Notes: generated by a model from the sequence alone, not told the origin. Shown: positions 45,034 to 56,325, counted from the first letter of the stretch. The stretch is 64,000 nucleotides of DNA from Rhizobium cauense (GCF_019511525.1 NZ_JAEUAT010000006.1:278482-342481); one strand, 5' to 3'. Translations and numbers: made by a program.

Positions 45034-47631
45034 ATGCGCGGTTTTAGTTCAGAATATGGATATTTCTCCGGGAAAGACTTTACCCGTCGCATTGTTTTTC
45101 CGATGGCGGGCATTCTTGTCGTCGCGATTACAGTCGTTTTCGCCTTCGTTATTCTGTCCGCACGCCAACAAAATAGTCTTGAAGTTGAGGCGTCGACCAA
45201 GCTGGCAACCACCGCGCTCCAGGTCAAGGCCCGCGAAGTTGGCCGTAACCTGCGCGACTATGCGGTCTGGGAAGACGCGTACAAGAATCTGCATGAAAAA
45301 GTCGATGCGGAATGGGCGGGAACCGACGGAAACATTGGCGCGAACATATTCGAGGGTCTCGGCTACGAAATGGCCTTTGCCGTCAATCCTGCTGGCAAGA
45401 CGGTCTATGCAGTCGTCGAAGGCGTTCCACAAAACGTCGACGCACTCACACTGATGCCCCGGGGACTTCGTGACCTTCTTCACGTGGCTTCCATTCAGAC
45501 CGATCCGGTCACGAGCCTGATCAAATCAGGAAACAATGTCTTCATGGTCGCCGCCAGTGCACTCCTGCCGCCGTCGATCGACAGGGATAGTGTCAAATCG
45601 CGCGACCTGACAATGCTCGTGTTTGCGAAGCGGCTTGACCAGAAGTTCCTCGACAAGATGGGTCGTGACTACCTGCTCTCTGATCTGCACATCTCACTTC
45701 AGCCCGTTTCCGGAGCAGAGGCGTCTATCCCCCTCCTGACGCAGGACCGCGTGTTCCTGGGGACCATTACCTGGTCGCCGGCCAAGCCAGGCTATCAGCT
45801 TCTGCGGTTTATCTTGCCACCCCTTGGCATCGCGCTCGCCGTTCTCGCCGTATTTTCGGTTATGGTTGTGAGGAATGCCAGAAGATCAACGAAGGCACTG
45901 GAAGAGTCGGCCAAGACAGTTGAAGCCTACGCCGAGACACTGAAGGAAAGCGAAGCCCGGTTCAGGGACGTGGCAGAGGCCTCGTCCGACTGGATCTGGG
46001 AAAGTGACCAGGCGTCGAGACTGGTCTTCTTCTCAGCGCGCTTCACACAGGTGACCGGCCTTTCTGCGGCAAGCGTCCTTGGCAAGACATTCGAGCAGTT
46101 CTTCTCCAGCGACAGCGACGCCGAGGGCTGGCGCCGTCTCATTGAAGGGACGCATGGCTACACGCCCTTCAGGGACCTTCGCTGCTGTTATCGCGACGCA
46201 AACGGTCATACGCGCGTCTGCCGGCTGGCGGGGCGGCCAATCCTGTCGAGTTCCGGCGAGTTCCTCGGCTTCAGAGGTACTGCGACCGACATTACCGAAG
46301 AAGTCGAAGCCCAGGAACGCGCCAGCCATCTCGCCCATCACGACGCCCTGACGGGGCTGCCAAACCGGGTCCTGTTCCGTGAGCGTCTCAATGTTGCCCT
46401 CGCCTCCAATGCCCAGCAATCCGCGCGCATTTCGGTCATCTGCCTCGACCTCGATCACTTCAAGGAGGTGAATGACACGCTCGGTCACGGTGCTGGCGAC
46501 GTGCTTCTTCAGCAGCTCGCCAGTCGCTTGATGGGATGCGTCAACAAGGCGGATACCGTGGCAAGGCTCGGCGGCGATGAATTTGCAATCATCCAGGTCG
46601 GCATTAATCAGCCGCTCGAGGCCGAGGAGCTGAGCCGCAAACTCATTGAAGTGGTCCGCGCTCCTTTCGAAATCGAGGGCCAGGATCTCCATGTCGGTGT
46701 GAGCATTGGCATAGCGATTGCCGATGAAAATGATGCCGATCCGGAGCGGTTGCTGAAGAGCGCCGATATCGCCCTCTACCGCGCCAAGCAGGGTGGGCGC
46801 GCAACCTACCGCATTTTTGAAGCGCAGATGGACGCCGAATTGCAGGAGCGCAAGGCGCTGGAGTACGACCTCAGACAGGCAATCCTGAAGGACGAGCTTG
46901 AGGTCCACTATCAGCCCCTGATCGATCTGGACCGCCAGGGCGTTGTCGCGGTCGAGGCGCTCGTCAGATGGCGGCATCGGACCCGAGGGCTGGTTTCTCC
47001 CGCAGATTTCATTCCGCTTGCCGAAGAGACAGGTCTGATCATTTCAATCGGCGAGTGGGTGCTCGAGACGGCTTGCCGCCAAGCGCTCGAATGGGACAAC
47101 CTTCGTGTTGCCGTCAATCTGTCGCCGGTGCAGTTCCGAAACAGGGAGCTGGTGGAGACGGTACGCCAGGTGCTGGTACGAACGGGTCTGGAGCCTTCCC
47201 GGCTTGAGCTCGAAATAACGGAAAACGTTCTCATTAACGACTCGGCGGCAGCACTGGATATCCTGAACGCACTCAAGGCCCTTGGCGTTAAGATCGCAAT
47301 GGATGACTTCGGGACGGGATTCTCGTCACTTGGATACCTGAACTCGTTCCCCTTCGACAAAATCAAGATCGACAAATCCTTCATTGGCGGGATGAACGAC
47401 ACGGCCAAGTCAGGCGCGATTGTGAAGTCGGTGATCAGTCTTGGCCAAAGCCTGAACATGATTACAACGGCGGAAGGTGTCGAGACGCCAGAACAGGCTG
47501 CATTCCTGAAACAGGAAGGCTGCGACCAGCTTCAGGGCTACTTCTTCAGCAAACCGGTGACGGCATCCGAATTCTCGAAATTCATCGAGAACTGGGACTA
47601 CAAGAAGGCCATCGACGAGGTTGCTGCCTAG
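45034..47631 (+). CDS. CHASE4-PAS-GGDEF-EAL c-di-GMP turnover protein
   Basis: An 865-residue inner-membrane protein. TM1 (FPMAGILVVAITVVFAFVIL) and a periplasmic CHASE4 sensor with RDYAVWEDAYKNLHEKVDAE lie before TM2 near residue 270. The PAS domain (about 310-435) starts EARFRDVAEASSDWIWESDQ. GGDEF is intact at residues 513-517 (ARLGGDEFAI), and EAL at 641-643 with later DDFGTGFSSLGYL and DKIKIDKSF. Both cyclase and phosphodiesterase sites look competent, so the net activity cannot be predicted. ATG 45034 follows GAGGGGCGAG; the frame is open from a TTG at 45010. Confidence 0.94.
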   Translation: MRGFSSEYGYFSGKDFTRRIVFPMAGILVVAITVVFAFVILSARQQNSLEVEASTKLATTALQVKAREVGRNLRDYAVWEDAYKNLHEKVDAEWAGTDGNIGANIFEGLGYEMAFAVNPAGKTVYAVVEGVPQNVDALTLMPRGLRDLLHVASIQTDPVTSLIKSGNNVFMVAASALLPPSIDRDSVKSRDLTMLVFAKRLDQKFLDKMGRDYLLSDLHISLQPVSGAEASIPLLTQDRVFLGTITWSPAKPGYQLLRFILPPLGIALAVLAVFSVMVVRNARRSTKALEESAKTVEAYAETLKESEARFRDVAEASSDWIWESDQASRLVFFSARFTQVTGLSAASVLGKTFEQFFSSDSDAEGWRRLIEGTHGYTPFRDLRCCYRDANGHTRVCRLAGRPILSSSGEFLGFRGTATDITEEVEAQERASHLAHHDALTGLPNRVLFRERLNVALASNAQQSARISVICLDLDHFKEVNDTLGHGAGDVLLQQLASRLMGCVNKADTVARLGGDEFAIIQVGINQPLEAEELSRKLIEVVRAPFEIEGQDLHVGVSIGIAIADENDADPERLLKSADIALYRAKQGGRATYRIFEAQMDAELQERKALEYDLRQAILKDELEVHYQPLIDLDRQGVVAVEALVRWRHRTRGLVSPADFIPLAEETGLIISIGEWVLETACRQALEWDNLRVAVNLSPVQFRNRELVETVRQVLVRTGLEPSRLELEITENVLINDSAAALDILNALKALGVKIAMDDFGTGFSSLGYLNSFPFDKIKIDKSFIGGMNDTAKSGAIVKSVISLGQSLNMITTAEGVETPEQAAFLKQEGCDQLQGYFFSKPVTASEFSKFIENWDYKKAIDEVAA

Positions 47632-47685
47632 CTGGCACTGGTCAAAAAAATTCTTCAAAAACGATAGATCACAGGTCTTTTTGCG

Positions 47686-48924
47686 ATGAATGCTTATTCT
47701 TCGTCGGCCGCACAGGCTGTGGATTACTCAGCAAGGCAACTCCAGGATCACCTCAGGCAAGCGCTTCCGGCTCTCGAGAACCGTCGCCAGGTAGCTCCCC
47801 TGAAACAGTTCGAGAGCATCGACGCGGTGGTCGCGGAGTTGAAGCCCTCCGAGCCGATCTTCTGTATCGCGCCCCAGAAAATCCGTGACGCTGCGGCCGG
47901 TTTTCTTTCTTTCCCCGGCAGAGCGCTCTACGCAGTTAAATGCAACCCGCACCCTGTCGTTCTCGAGACCCTTTATGGCGCCGGGGTCACCGACTTCGAC
48001 GTTGCCTCCCTCGACGAGGTGAGACTGATCGACAGTCTCTTCGGAGCAGCCGGTGGGAAGTTCTTTAACAACCCCGCGAAGACGAGGCCCGCCATTCAGG
48101 CAGCGAGCCAGCAATACGGCATCCGCTTCTACACGGCTGACTGCGTCGAGGAGATCGACAAGATCGTCGAGGAGACCGGTGATACCAGCGATCTGATCAT
48201 TGCTGTCCGTCTTGCCACCCGTGGCAACGAAGCACGATACGTTCTATCAACGAAATTCGGCGCTCAGCCTGACGAGGCCGTGCGTCTCCTTCAGCACTTG
48301 AATGGACGCGGCATAAAGGCTGGCATCTCGTTTCATGTTGGCTCGCAATGCCTGCGTCCGCGCGCGTTTCACGATGCGGTGGAACTTGCCGGTAAGGTGG
48401 CTGCCAATGCCGACGTTGAACTCCGCGTTCTGAACGTCGGAGGCGGGTTTCCGGCGCCCTACCCGGGCGACGACGTCGCGGGCCACGAGCATTACTTCGG
48501 CCAGATCGCGCGCGCCGTACGAAGCATTGGTCTGCCGCGTTCTTGCATCGTCCTTTGCGAGCCAGGTCGGGCACTCGTCGCAACGTCGGGCACAACGGTG
48601 GTCCAGGTCGTCATGAGACGCGGTCAAAATCTCTTTTTGAATGATGGCGTCTTTGGAACCCTGCAAGAACTCGGACATCCCAAAGAGCGTCGACCGGTAC
48701 GCCTCATTCGCAATGGTAACAGGGCCCCTGCGAACGGCATGGACTTCAAGATCTGGGGACCGACATGCGATTCCAACGACGTTCTTGGCGCGCCTTTTCA
48801 ACTCCCCGGCGACGTGCGCGAAGGTGACTGGATCGAGATCGGCATGATGGGCGCCTACAGCCTGTCGATGCGAACGCACTTCAATGGCTTCTTTGCGGAC
48901 CAAATCGTCCAGATCGGAGCTTGA
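47686..48924 (+). CDS. PLP-dependent ornithine/diamine decarboxylase (fold III)
   Basis: A 412-residue group-IV decarboxylase. The PLP lysine is Lys85 in RALYAVKCNPHP. Other conserved blocks: DFDVASLDEVRLI, FFNNPAKTRPAI, FHVGSQCLRPRAF, VLNVGGGFPAPYPG (phosphate loop), VLCEPGRALVA and the active-site Cys region GPTCDSNDVL. The reaction is decarboxylation of ornithine (or lysine) to putrescine (or cadaverine). It is followed 13 bases later by an EamA-type transporter gene, probably co-transcribed. The substrate-specificity residues were not resolved by eye. Confidence 0.9.
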   Translation: MNAYSSSAAQAVDYSARQLQDHLRQALPALENRRQVAPLKQFESIDAVVAELKPSEPIFCIAPQKIRDAAAGFLSFPGRALYAVKCNPHPVVLETLYGAGVTDFDVASLDEVRLIDSLFGAAGGKFFNNPAKTRPAIQAASQQYGIRFYTADCVEEIDKIVEETGDTSDLIIAVRLATRGNEARYVLSTKFGAQPDEAVRLLQHLNGRGIKAGISFHVGSQCLRPRAFHDAVELAGKVAANADVELRVLNVGGGFPAPYPGDDVAGHEHYFGQIARAVRSIGLPRSCIVLCEPGRALVATSGTTVVQVVMRRGQNLFLNDGVFGTLQELGHPKERRPVRLIRNGNRAPANGMDFKIWGPTCDSNDVLGAPFQLPGDVREGDWIEIGMMGAYSLSMRTHFNGFFADQIVQIGA

Positions 48925-48937
48925 GGCAACCGTGGCG

Positions 48938-50098
48938 ATGAACAGACTAGCGGCGTCCCTAATAGGAGCAGCGGGGATTGTCCTTTGGGCAAGTGAAACA
49001 ACCTTTGTCACGTACACGACAGGTATCCCGCCGCTACAAACAGTGGCAATCGCGTTCTTCTTTGCCGCCGCCCTGTCGCCGGCGGTGTGGTTTTTCACGA
49101 AGAGTCATCCGCTTGCTGCGTTCCGCCAACCGTTACGTGTCTGGGCTTTGACCGTTGTCTCGCTTGTCGGATATCACGCCTGCATCTACTACGCGACGCA
49201 GAAGGCACCGCCAGCTGCGGCGGCGTTGCTCCAGGGAACCACCCCGTTGATGATCGTGCTCGGCTCGGCGCTGCTTCCCGGTGAGCGACTGAGATGGTGG
49301 CACATCCTCGGCACGACGCTCGGTCTTCTGGGTGTCCTGATCCTGGTGGATACGGGAGGGCAAGCCACGACATATGAAGGAGCCGTATTCTACCTTTCGC
49401 TCATCGGGATTGCAGCTGCACTTTGGGGCCTTTACTCCGTCGTGACCCGGACGCAGGCGGAAGTCCCAACCTCTGCCCTCGGCTGGTTCTATGCGGCATC
49501 GGCGCTTGTTTCCTTTGTTGCACATTTGGGGCTTGAGGAATGGGCACAGCCCAACGTAACCGAATGGTCCGCGATGGCCGCACTCGGAATTCTTCCAATG
49601 GGCCTTGCCATCTACTTCTGGGATCACGGGTTGAAACGCGGTGACATTCAGGCGCTCGGGGCGTTTTCGTATGTCGAGCCCTTTATCGGCGCCGTCCTTG
49701 TTGCCCTCTTTACATCAGCGGCCTTCGATACGTCGCTTCTCTGGTCTGGCGCACTTGTCGTCGGCGGAGCGGTTATCGCCAGCGCCGGGTTATTTCGGCA
49801 GGATTCACCCTCCATTCCGGCTCTTGAAAACGCCTATGTATCGGCATCCGCAGGCTATGCCTTCAACAGCGTCGATACCTCTCGGACCGTCAATGGTGAC
49901 AACCTGACGGCTGATTTCAATGCCCATACTCCTTTTGGGAGGGTGGAGGGCGGCTATTGCGGTGAAACACCCGTTGCAATCTCACGCCCTATGCGGCACT
50001 CCAAAGTGCAAGCTTTTTTATGCCCAGCTACTCTGAGAAGGCGTCGGGATCTGGCACCTTCTCCGCCGACTACGACTCCCACACAGAGACAGCGCTGA
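48938..50098 (+). CDS. EamA (DMT) transporter with an autotransporter-derived tail
   Basis: A 386-residue frame whose first 285 residues are a normal ten-helix EamA drug/metabolite transporter (LAASLIGAAGIVLWASETTF, KAPPAAAALLQGTTPLMIVL, IGIAAALWGLYSVVTRTQAE, LGAFSYVEPFIGAVLVALFT, SGALVVGGAVIASAGLF). From about 49798 the frame continues into sequence of an outer-membrane autotransporter barrel (ENAYVSASAGYAF, DFNAHTPFGRVEGGY), then runs into a shifted frame. The true transporter tail is thus replaced. ATG 48938 follows TTGAGGCAACC. Transport helices look complete, so it may still function. Confidence 0.75.
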   Translation: MNRLAASLIGAAGIVLWASETTFVTYTTGIPPLQTVAIAFFFAAALSPAVWFFTKSHPLAAFRQPLRVWALTVVSLVGYHACIYYATQKAPPAAAALLQGTTPLMIVLGSALLPGERLRWWHILGTTLGLLGVLILVDTGGQATTYEGAVFYLSLIGIAAALWGLYSVVTRTQAEVPTSALGWFYAASALVSFVAHLGLEEWAQPNVTEWSAMAALGILPMGLAIYFWDHGLKRGDIQALGAFSYVEPFIGAVLVALFTSAAFDTSLLWSGALVVGGAVIASAGLFRQDSPSIPALENAYVSASAGYAFNSVDTSRTVNGDNLTADFNAHTPFGRVEGGYCGETPVAISRPMRHSKVQAFLCPATLRRRRDLAPSPPTTTPTQRQR

Positions 50099-50406
50099 GG
50101 ACCGAGCTTGGAGCACGATTCGAACGTAGTCTCCCGACGGAAAGTGGAAATGTTCGCCTGACGGGGCGCGTTGCTTGGGCATGGAACGCGGAAACCGCTC
50201 GCACTGTAACCGCCAGCTTCCAGAACCTGGCGACGTCGAGCTTCACCGTCGATGGCGCAAATCCGGGCCAAAACGCCTTGCCTGTGGATGCCGGCGCAGA
50301 TTTCGCGGTTCGACCCAACCTGTCAGTCAACGTGTCGGCCAACGCTGCGTTTTCCAACGACGACCTGGCGTACGGCGCTTCAGCAAAGCTAATGTTTCGT
50401 TGGTGA
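49815..50406 (+). pseudogene. Autotransporter beta-barrel fragment, frameshifted
   Basis: The last part of an autotransporter barrel joined to the EamA gene. Frame one gives ENAYVSASAGYAF and DFNAHTPFGRVEGGY up to about 49978. One base later-shifted, it continues LTPYAALQS, then YSEKASGSGTFSADYDSHTE, TALRTELGARFE, VRLTGRVAWAWNAE, VNVSANAAFSNDDLAYG and the terminal AKLMFRW. About 197 residues remain, short of the 260-280 of a full barrel, and no passenger is present. A deletion fused it to the transporter. Confidence 0.8.
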
Positions 50407-50837
50407 CGCGAACTTCGCGCAAAACTCCACTTACAGCCCCACTTGGCAGAGGGCTACACAAGCGCGATCGAATGGCGTAGGCCAGATCGAAACGGTAAAG
50501 AACAGGACACGAAGCAGCCCAATGAAAGCCGGAACGTCAATTGCAATCGCCTGTTTTTGTTCCATAGGATGCACATAGGACGCAACGGAGAGGCTTGGTG
50601 CGGTGTCTCGTCGCGGCCAGACTACGGCCCGCATTTTTTCACTAGCTAATATTAGAGATTGCTATAAGGTTTCGGTGTCTGCCTCTATGAAGCGGGCCGG
50701 GAGGTTCCAACGGTGGGCTGGACCCCTTCCCTTCGAACCTCCCAACGTTTCATAAGCCAAGCCGACGCTGCCAGCTAGCGCGCCGGAATCTGCGGTCGCG
50801 AAAGGCGAGCGCATAGGCAATGATGACGTGCCTCCAT
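50407..50837. other. Gene-free stretch with hairpin
   Basis: No supported gene. GGGAGGTTC (50699-50707) and GAACCTCCC (50735-50743) form a perfect nine-base inverted repeat. A GGAAC-N17-GTT match at 50531-50555 has no gene behind it and is probably chance. Confidence 0.35.
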
Positions 50838-51746
50838 CTAGGCCACTTGACACCTGCTATGGCCCGGCCTGGCCAATGACCTCGCGATATCGACGATGTC
50901 GTCGCGTGAGGCAGTTGGATCCTCCTTGTTCCAGGCAACGCCAAGCCCGATCCTGAAGTCGATGCCCCTCACCTTCTTCAGCTCAAACGCACGGTTCGGA
51001 AGCTCAAGTGTCCATTCTGGCGCAAAACCAATGCCAAGCCCGGCCGAGACCAGTGATACCAGCGACCAGGTGTCATCGCAGGAATAGGCGATGTTCTTGG
51101 TCAGGTCGTACTCCTCGAACTTCTCATTGAAGTAGCGTTCCGTGAACGACAGGTTCTGCCGGTTGAAGGCAATGATCTTCTGATCCCTCAGATCATCAAT
51201 CGAAATGTCATCGCGCCTTGCCAGCGGATTGGAATGGGCGACGGCCAGATAGTAGCGCTCATGGGCAATCGAGAAGAAGCGCAGCGAGCCGATGTTCTCG
51301 ACCGGGCGGATGAAGCCGAGATTGATCTGGCCACTCTCCAGGTTGCGGATGATGTCGCCGGTATTGCCCGACGAGATATGGATGCGGACATCGGGGAACT
51401 TGCGGGCGATCTTCGACAGGAAGGTCGGCAGCATGCCGATGGTGGCGGGATAGACGGTGCCGATCCTGATCTGGCGGATGCGGCTGCCGCCGGCGGCCCT
51501 CGTCAGCTCGGTGCCGAGCTCAACCTCGCTGAGGATGCGGACACAGCGATCATAGAAGGTTTCCCCTGCCCTGGTCAGTTCGACCCGCCGGGTGGAGCGG
51601 ATGAACAGCGCACAGCCAAGCTCCCGTTCCAGCGACATCACATGATTGCTGAGCGCCGGCTGGGCGATCCGCATCTTGGCTGCCGCCCTGCCGAAGTGCA
51701 GTTCCTCGGCCACCGCCTTGAAATAGGAAAGTTGGCGTAGTTCCAT
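50838..51746 (-). CDS. LysR-family transcriptional regulator
   Basis: A 302-residue LTTR. The winged HTH (about 1-60) reads ELRQLSYFKAVAEELHFGRA, AAKMRIAQPALSNHVMSLER, ELGCALFIRSTRRVELTRAG. The effector-binding domain begins IRIGTVYPATIGMLPTFLSK and contains INLGFIRPVENIGSLRFFSI and SLVSAGLGIGFAPEW. The start at 51746 gives the standard MELRQL beginning; ATG 51761 (adding MDRRG) is possible. It is divergent from a small XRE gene at 51852. No target operon is adjacent. Confidence 0.92.
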   Translation of the reverse strand: MELRQLSYFKAVAEELHFGRAAAKMRIAQPALSNHVMSLERELGCALFIRSTRRVELTRAGETFYDRCVRILSEVELGTELTRAAGGSRIRQIRIGTVYPATIGMLPTFLSKIARKFPDVRIHISSGNTGDIIRNLESGQINLGFIRPVENIGSLRFFSIAHERYYLAVAHSNPLARRDDISIDDLRDQKIIAFNRQNLSFTERYFNEKFEEYDLTKNIAYSCDDTWSLVSLVSAGLGIGFAPEWTLELPNRAFELKKVRGIDFRIGLGVAWNKEDPTASRDDIVDIARSLARPGHSRCQVA

Positions 51747-51851
51747 TCCTCGCCTGTCCATTTTTCCGAGAGTTCCGCAGAGCGGCACATTAATGTATTA
51801 TGTAGGTTATATCCGATGGATTAATGCAAGGCAAGATGGTGGCCATGAGAA

Positions 51852-52115
51852 ATGGACACTCGCGCTCGCATAGCCTGGAATCTTCGACAACTGCGCTCCT
51901 CAGCGGGTGTGACACAGGAGAATCTAGCTGTGGATGCGGGCGTCGATCGCACTGTGGTCAGCGACCTTGAAAGAGGTCGACACAATGCTTCGATTGATCT
52001 GCTTGATCGCCTTGCCGACGCCTTAAAGGTTGACATCACGGCATTGTTCCCAGTGCCAGATCCCGCGGATCCAAAGCCGGAGCCGCTTAAGCCCGGCCGA
52101 AAATCGAACAAGTGA
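51852..52115 (+). CDS. Small XRE-family HTH regulator
   Basis: An 87-residue protein with a single HTH_3 domain (about 7-62): IAWNLRQLRSSAGVTQENLA, VDAGVDRTVVSDLERGRHNA, SIDLLDRLADALKVDITALF. The C-terminal tail is Pro/Lys-rich. Such small XRE proteins recur as chromosomal or plasmid regulators in rhizobia; the target is unknown. It is separated from LysR by about 100 AT-rich bases that include ATTAAT repeats. Confidence 0.88.
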   Translation: MDTRARIAWNLRQLRSSAGVTQENLAVDAGVDRTVVSDLERGRHNASIDLLDRLADALKVDITALFPVPDPADPKPEPLKPGRKSNK

Positions 52116-52253
52116 CGTCGTTAAATGTCGGTCACGGTGGAGTGATCTAGCGCATTGCCTCAAGCAAAATGTTACCGATAGGGTTGATGCTCCCAACGGG
52201 GTACTGCAGATTTGCTGTCCCGGCTCGGGGGGCGGATGGCACGGCGGATCAGC

Positions 52254-53800
52254 ATGGCGACACGGACGGAACTTGTTGAGGCAATCATCGAACGATGTCG
52301 ATCTAGCAGTCGTGCGGATAAGCAGAGGATTCTCGACGAATTTGTTGCGGTAACTGGCCATCATCGCAAGCATGCGATCCGAGTACTAGCTCGGCGCAAG
52401 CAGCCTTCACGAGGGCACAAGAATACGAGCCTCCGTTGTGGCAGCGATGTTCGAGACGCGCTCGTTTTATTATGGGAGTATCAGAACGCCTGTGTTCTAA
52501 GCGGCTGAAGCCGCTGATACCCGTCTTGTTGCCTCCGCTTGAACGCCATGGCCGACTAGAGCTTGACGCGGAGCTGCGCGACAAACTGAAGACGGTAAGT
52601 CCCGCAACGATGGATCGGCTTTTGGCGGAAGTCCGTGTCGTTGCGCGCGGTGGTCAGCGTCGTCGTGCTGGTATGAGTTCGGCGGTCCGCCGATCGGTTC
52701 CGGTGCGCACCTTCGGCGATTGGAACGATCCTCTGCCCGGCTTTGTCGAAGTCGACTTTGTAGCGCATTCCGGCACGTCTTCGTCGGGAAGCTTTGCGCA
52801 GACAATGGTGCTGACCGATATATCTACGGGCTGGACCGAATGTGTTCCGGTCCGCACACGTGACAGCGGCAATGATCGTGGCGATCAAGCAGGCCCGTTC
52901 ACAGTTTCCCTTCCCGTTACTGAGCGTCGACTTCGATAACGACAGTGCCTTCATGAACGAATTCGTCGTCTCCTGGTGTCGTAGCGAGAATTTGGAAGTA
53001 ACGCGCTCTCGCGCCTATCGTAAGAACGACCAAGCGCATGTTGAGCAAAAGAACGGCGCCATCGTGCGTCGTCTAGTGGGCTATGGTCGGTTCGTCGGTA
53101 CCGAAGCAACGATCGCGCTCCGTCAACTCTATGCGGTAGTCCGCCTTCACGGCAACCTGTTTCAGCCGTCATTTAAGCTGCGGGAGAAGACGCGGATCGG
53201 GGCGCGTAATCAAACGCTATCACCCGCCCGTAGCGCGCGTCCTCGCGCATCCTGTTGTGACGGAGGCCGACAAGGATCGTTTACGTGCATTGCTAGTGAC
53301 GGCTGACCCCGTTCTGTAGTTTGCAAGCCTGCGCGCTGCACAAGAAGAGCTTAGAAAACGAGTTGACCGTCGCGGCATTAGTCAGACGCTTGAGGAGCCC
53401 GTTGTCGTTGATTTCCGGCGCTTCGCCGCAAATCTAGAGGTGGCCTGGAAAAATGGCGAGACAAGACCAACGCATCGGCGACCGTATCGACGAACCAAAC
53501 CCCGGCCCAAAAGACCAAGTATGTACGAGCCTTTCGAGGCGCAGATCAAAGGATGGCTAAAGAACGAGCCAGCTCTCTCGGCTGCTAGTGTGCTGCAACG
53601 CTTGATCGATATCGAACCGACTCGCTTCGAAACAAAGAATCTCCGAATGGTGCAGCTGCTGGTAAAGACCTGGCGAATGGAAATGGCTGGCTTGTTCATC
53701 GTCGATGGTGGCTGGTTCAGGAGCGTACCTGCATCACCGCCACCGCGGCGGCGGGTGATGCAGGTACGCTCGCCGCAGTCGGTAACACCAGCCCATGAGG
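52254..53800 (+). pseudogene. Integrase-type DDE transposase, heavily frameshifted
   Basis: Recognisable as a long (about 500-residue) rve-type transposase. Frame pieces: ATRTELVEAIIERCRSSSRA to DALVLLWE (52254-52485), then KRLKPLIPVLLPPLERHGRL to FVEVDFVAHSGTSSSGSFAQ (52490-52860), then IVAIKQARSQFPFPLLSVDF with DNDSAFMNEFVVSWCRSENL (52850-53205), then RYHPPVARVLAHPVV to SLRAAQEELRKRVDRRGISQ and MVQLLVKTWRMEMAGLFIVD (to about 53740). At least three frameshifts plus an in-frame TAG near 53318 disable it. Element termini were not identified. Confidence 0.85.
53721..53771. repeat. 18-base perfect inverted repeat at the transposase end
   Basis: GAGCGTACCTGCATCACC (53721-53738) and GGTGATGCAGGTACGCTC (53754-53771) pair perfectly around the GC-rich spacer GCCACCGCGGCGGCG. 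It lies at the 3' end of the transposase relict and could be an insertion, a terminator-like structure or a REP-type palindrome. Confidence 0.7.
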
Positions 53801-53936
53801 CAATATGAGGGGGCAATTCCTCGCTTCGCTTGACACGAGGCGAACCGTCATTTCCGGGTGTCGCCTCGATTTGTGAACAACCTTGTCATCCTGAAGCGTG
53901 AGACAGGCTCTCTGTAGCCGGTATAGTGTACTGTTA

Positions 53937-54902
53937 TTACTTCCTACCGCCCCTAATCCATTGCAGAAGGCGGTGACGCGTGGCAACCCTCAACGAGCTT
54001 GACGGGGCGGCAACCCCGAGATCGAATACGGCCCTTTCATTGGTTCGATGGGCGATCCCAACAGGGCCATTCTCCAGTCCTACATGTGGCACGAGCTCAA
54101 GCTTAAATCCCGCCCTGCTGAAGGCAGCAATAATAAACTCGGCAGACCAACCGCTCTCAAACCAACCGAACTTTCGAATGCAATAAATGGAGACAGCATC
54201 AAGTCGCAGCCCCCAATTCTTCCAGTAGGGGTAAACGGGTTCACCGGAGAATACTATTTTGCCGCCTTCTTTCAGATGCCTCCCCGCATTCTCAACCACA
54301 ACCCAAGGGCGCAACGCATGGTGCAGGCACTCGTAAAAAAACGCCACGTCAAACTTTTTGTCAATTTCGAAATGGTCAAAGTTTCCCTGCCGTGCGTCGA
54401 TTGGAAGGTTGAGCCGCTTAGCACGCTGTGATGCCAAGTCGACAAACAATGGGTTGATGTCAACGCTCGTCACCGTCGCTCCACAGAAAGCGATCACTTC
54501 AGAACTCAATCCCCATCCGCTTCCAATATCCAACACATCCGCGTTCGGTGGAAGTTTTGCAATCAGCATCGCAGTGGCCACTGACCGGACATGCTTAGTC
54601 ATGAATGAGAGATCGGCTGTATTATAGGGGTTCGCCGACGCTGCGTGAGTGGGAACGTCTAATGGCATCAATTCGCCGGTTGATTGATCGATGTCTCGGC
54701 CGGCTATCTCGCGATACAGGGCCATTTGCTGTCTAAAGTACTCGTCACCGAACGGGTCGAGTGTCTCGTTTATAGCGCTCCGGTAGCTTAACGTGAAGTC
54801 GGCGACATACTTCGCTACCCTTGGGTCAGCGATGCCACCCAAAGCATCGCACTCGGTTACAAAATCTGAGAGATCATCAACAGAAATACGTCCAATTCCC
54901 AT
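53937..54902 (-). CDS. Class I SAM-dependent methyltransferase
   Basis: A 321-residue methyltransferase. The SAM loop is ADVLDIGSGWGLSSEVIAFC (about 119-138), followed by VTSVDINPLFVDLASQRAKR, GNFDHFEIDKKFDVAFFYEC and LHHALRPWVVVENAGRHLKE, GGKIVFSGEPVYPYW. The N-terminal 110 residues (RSAINETLDPFGDEYFRQQM) are not recognised. It is likely to methylate a sugar or glycan-linked intermediate, inferred from the divergent polysaccharide cluster to its right. It is divergent from gmd. Confidence 0.8.
   Translation of the reverse strand: MGIGRISVDDLSDFVTECDALGGIADPRVAKYVADFTLSYRSAINETLDPFGDEYFRQQMALYREIAGRDIDQSTGELMPLDVPTHAASANPYNTADLSFMTKHVRSVATAMLIAKLPPNADVLDIGSGWGLSSEVIAFCGATVTSVDINPLFVDLASQRAKRLNLPIDARQGNFDHFEIDKKFDVAFFYECLHHALRPWVVVENAGRHLKEGGKIVFSGEPVYPYWKNWGLRLDAVSIYCIRKFGWFESGWSAEFIIAAFSRAGFKLELVPHVGLENGPVGIAHRTNERAVFDLGVAAPSSSLRVATRHRLLQWIRGGRK

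Positions 54903-56325
<1,423 letters not shown>

Noticed and set aside
46033..46977. 314-codon minus-strand frame
   Set aside because: Antisense to the well-supported PAS-GGDEF part of the c-di-GMP protein.
48247..49098. 283-codon minus-strand frame
   Set aside because: Antisense to the decarboxylase with clear PLP motifs.
51747..51851. AT-rich ATTAAT repeats between LysR and XRE genes as a LysR operator
   Set aside because: ATCCGATGGAT is a weak palindrome, but the evidence is not enough to call a binding site.
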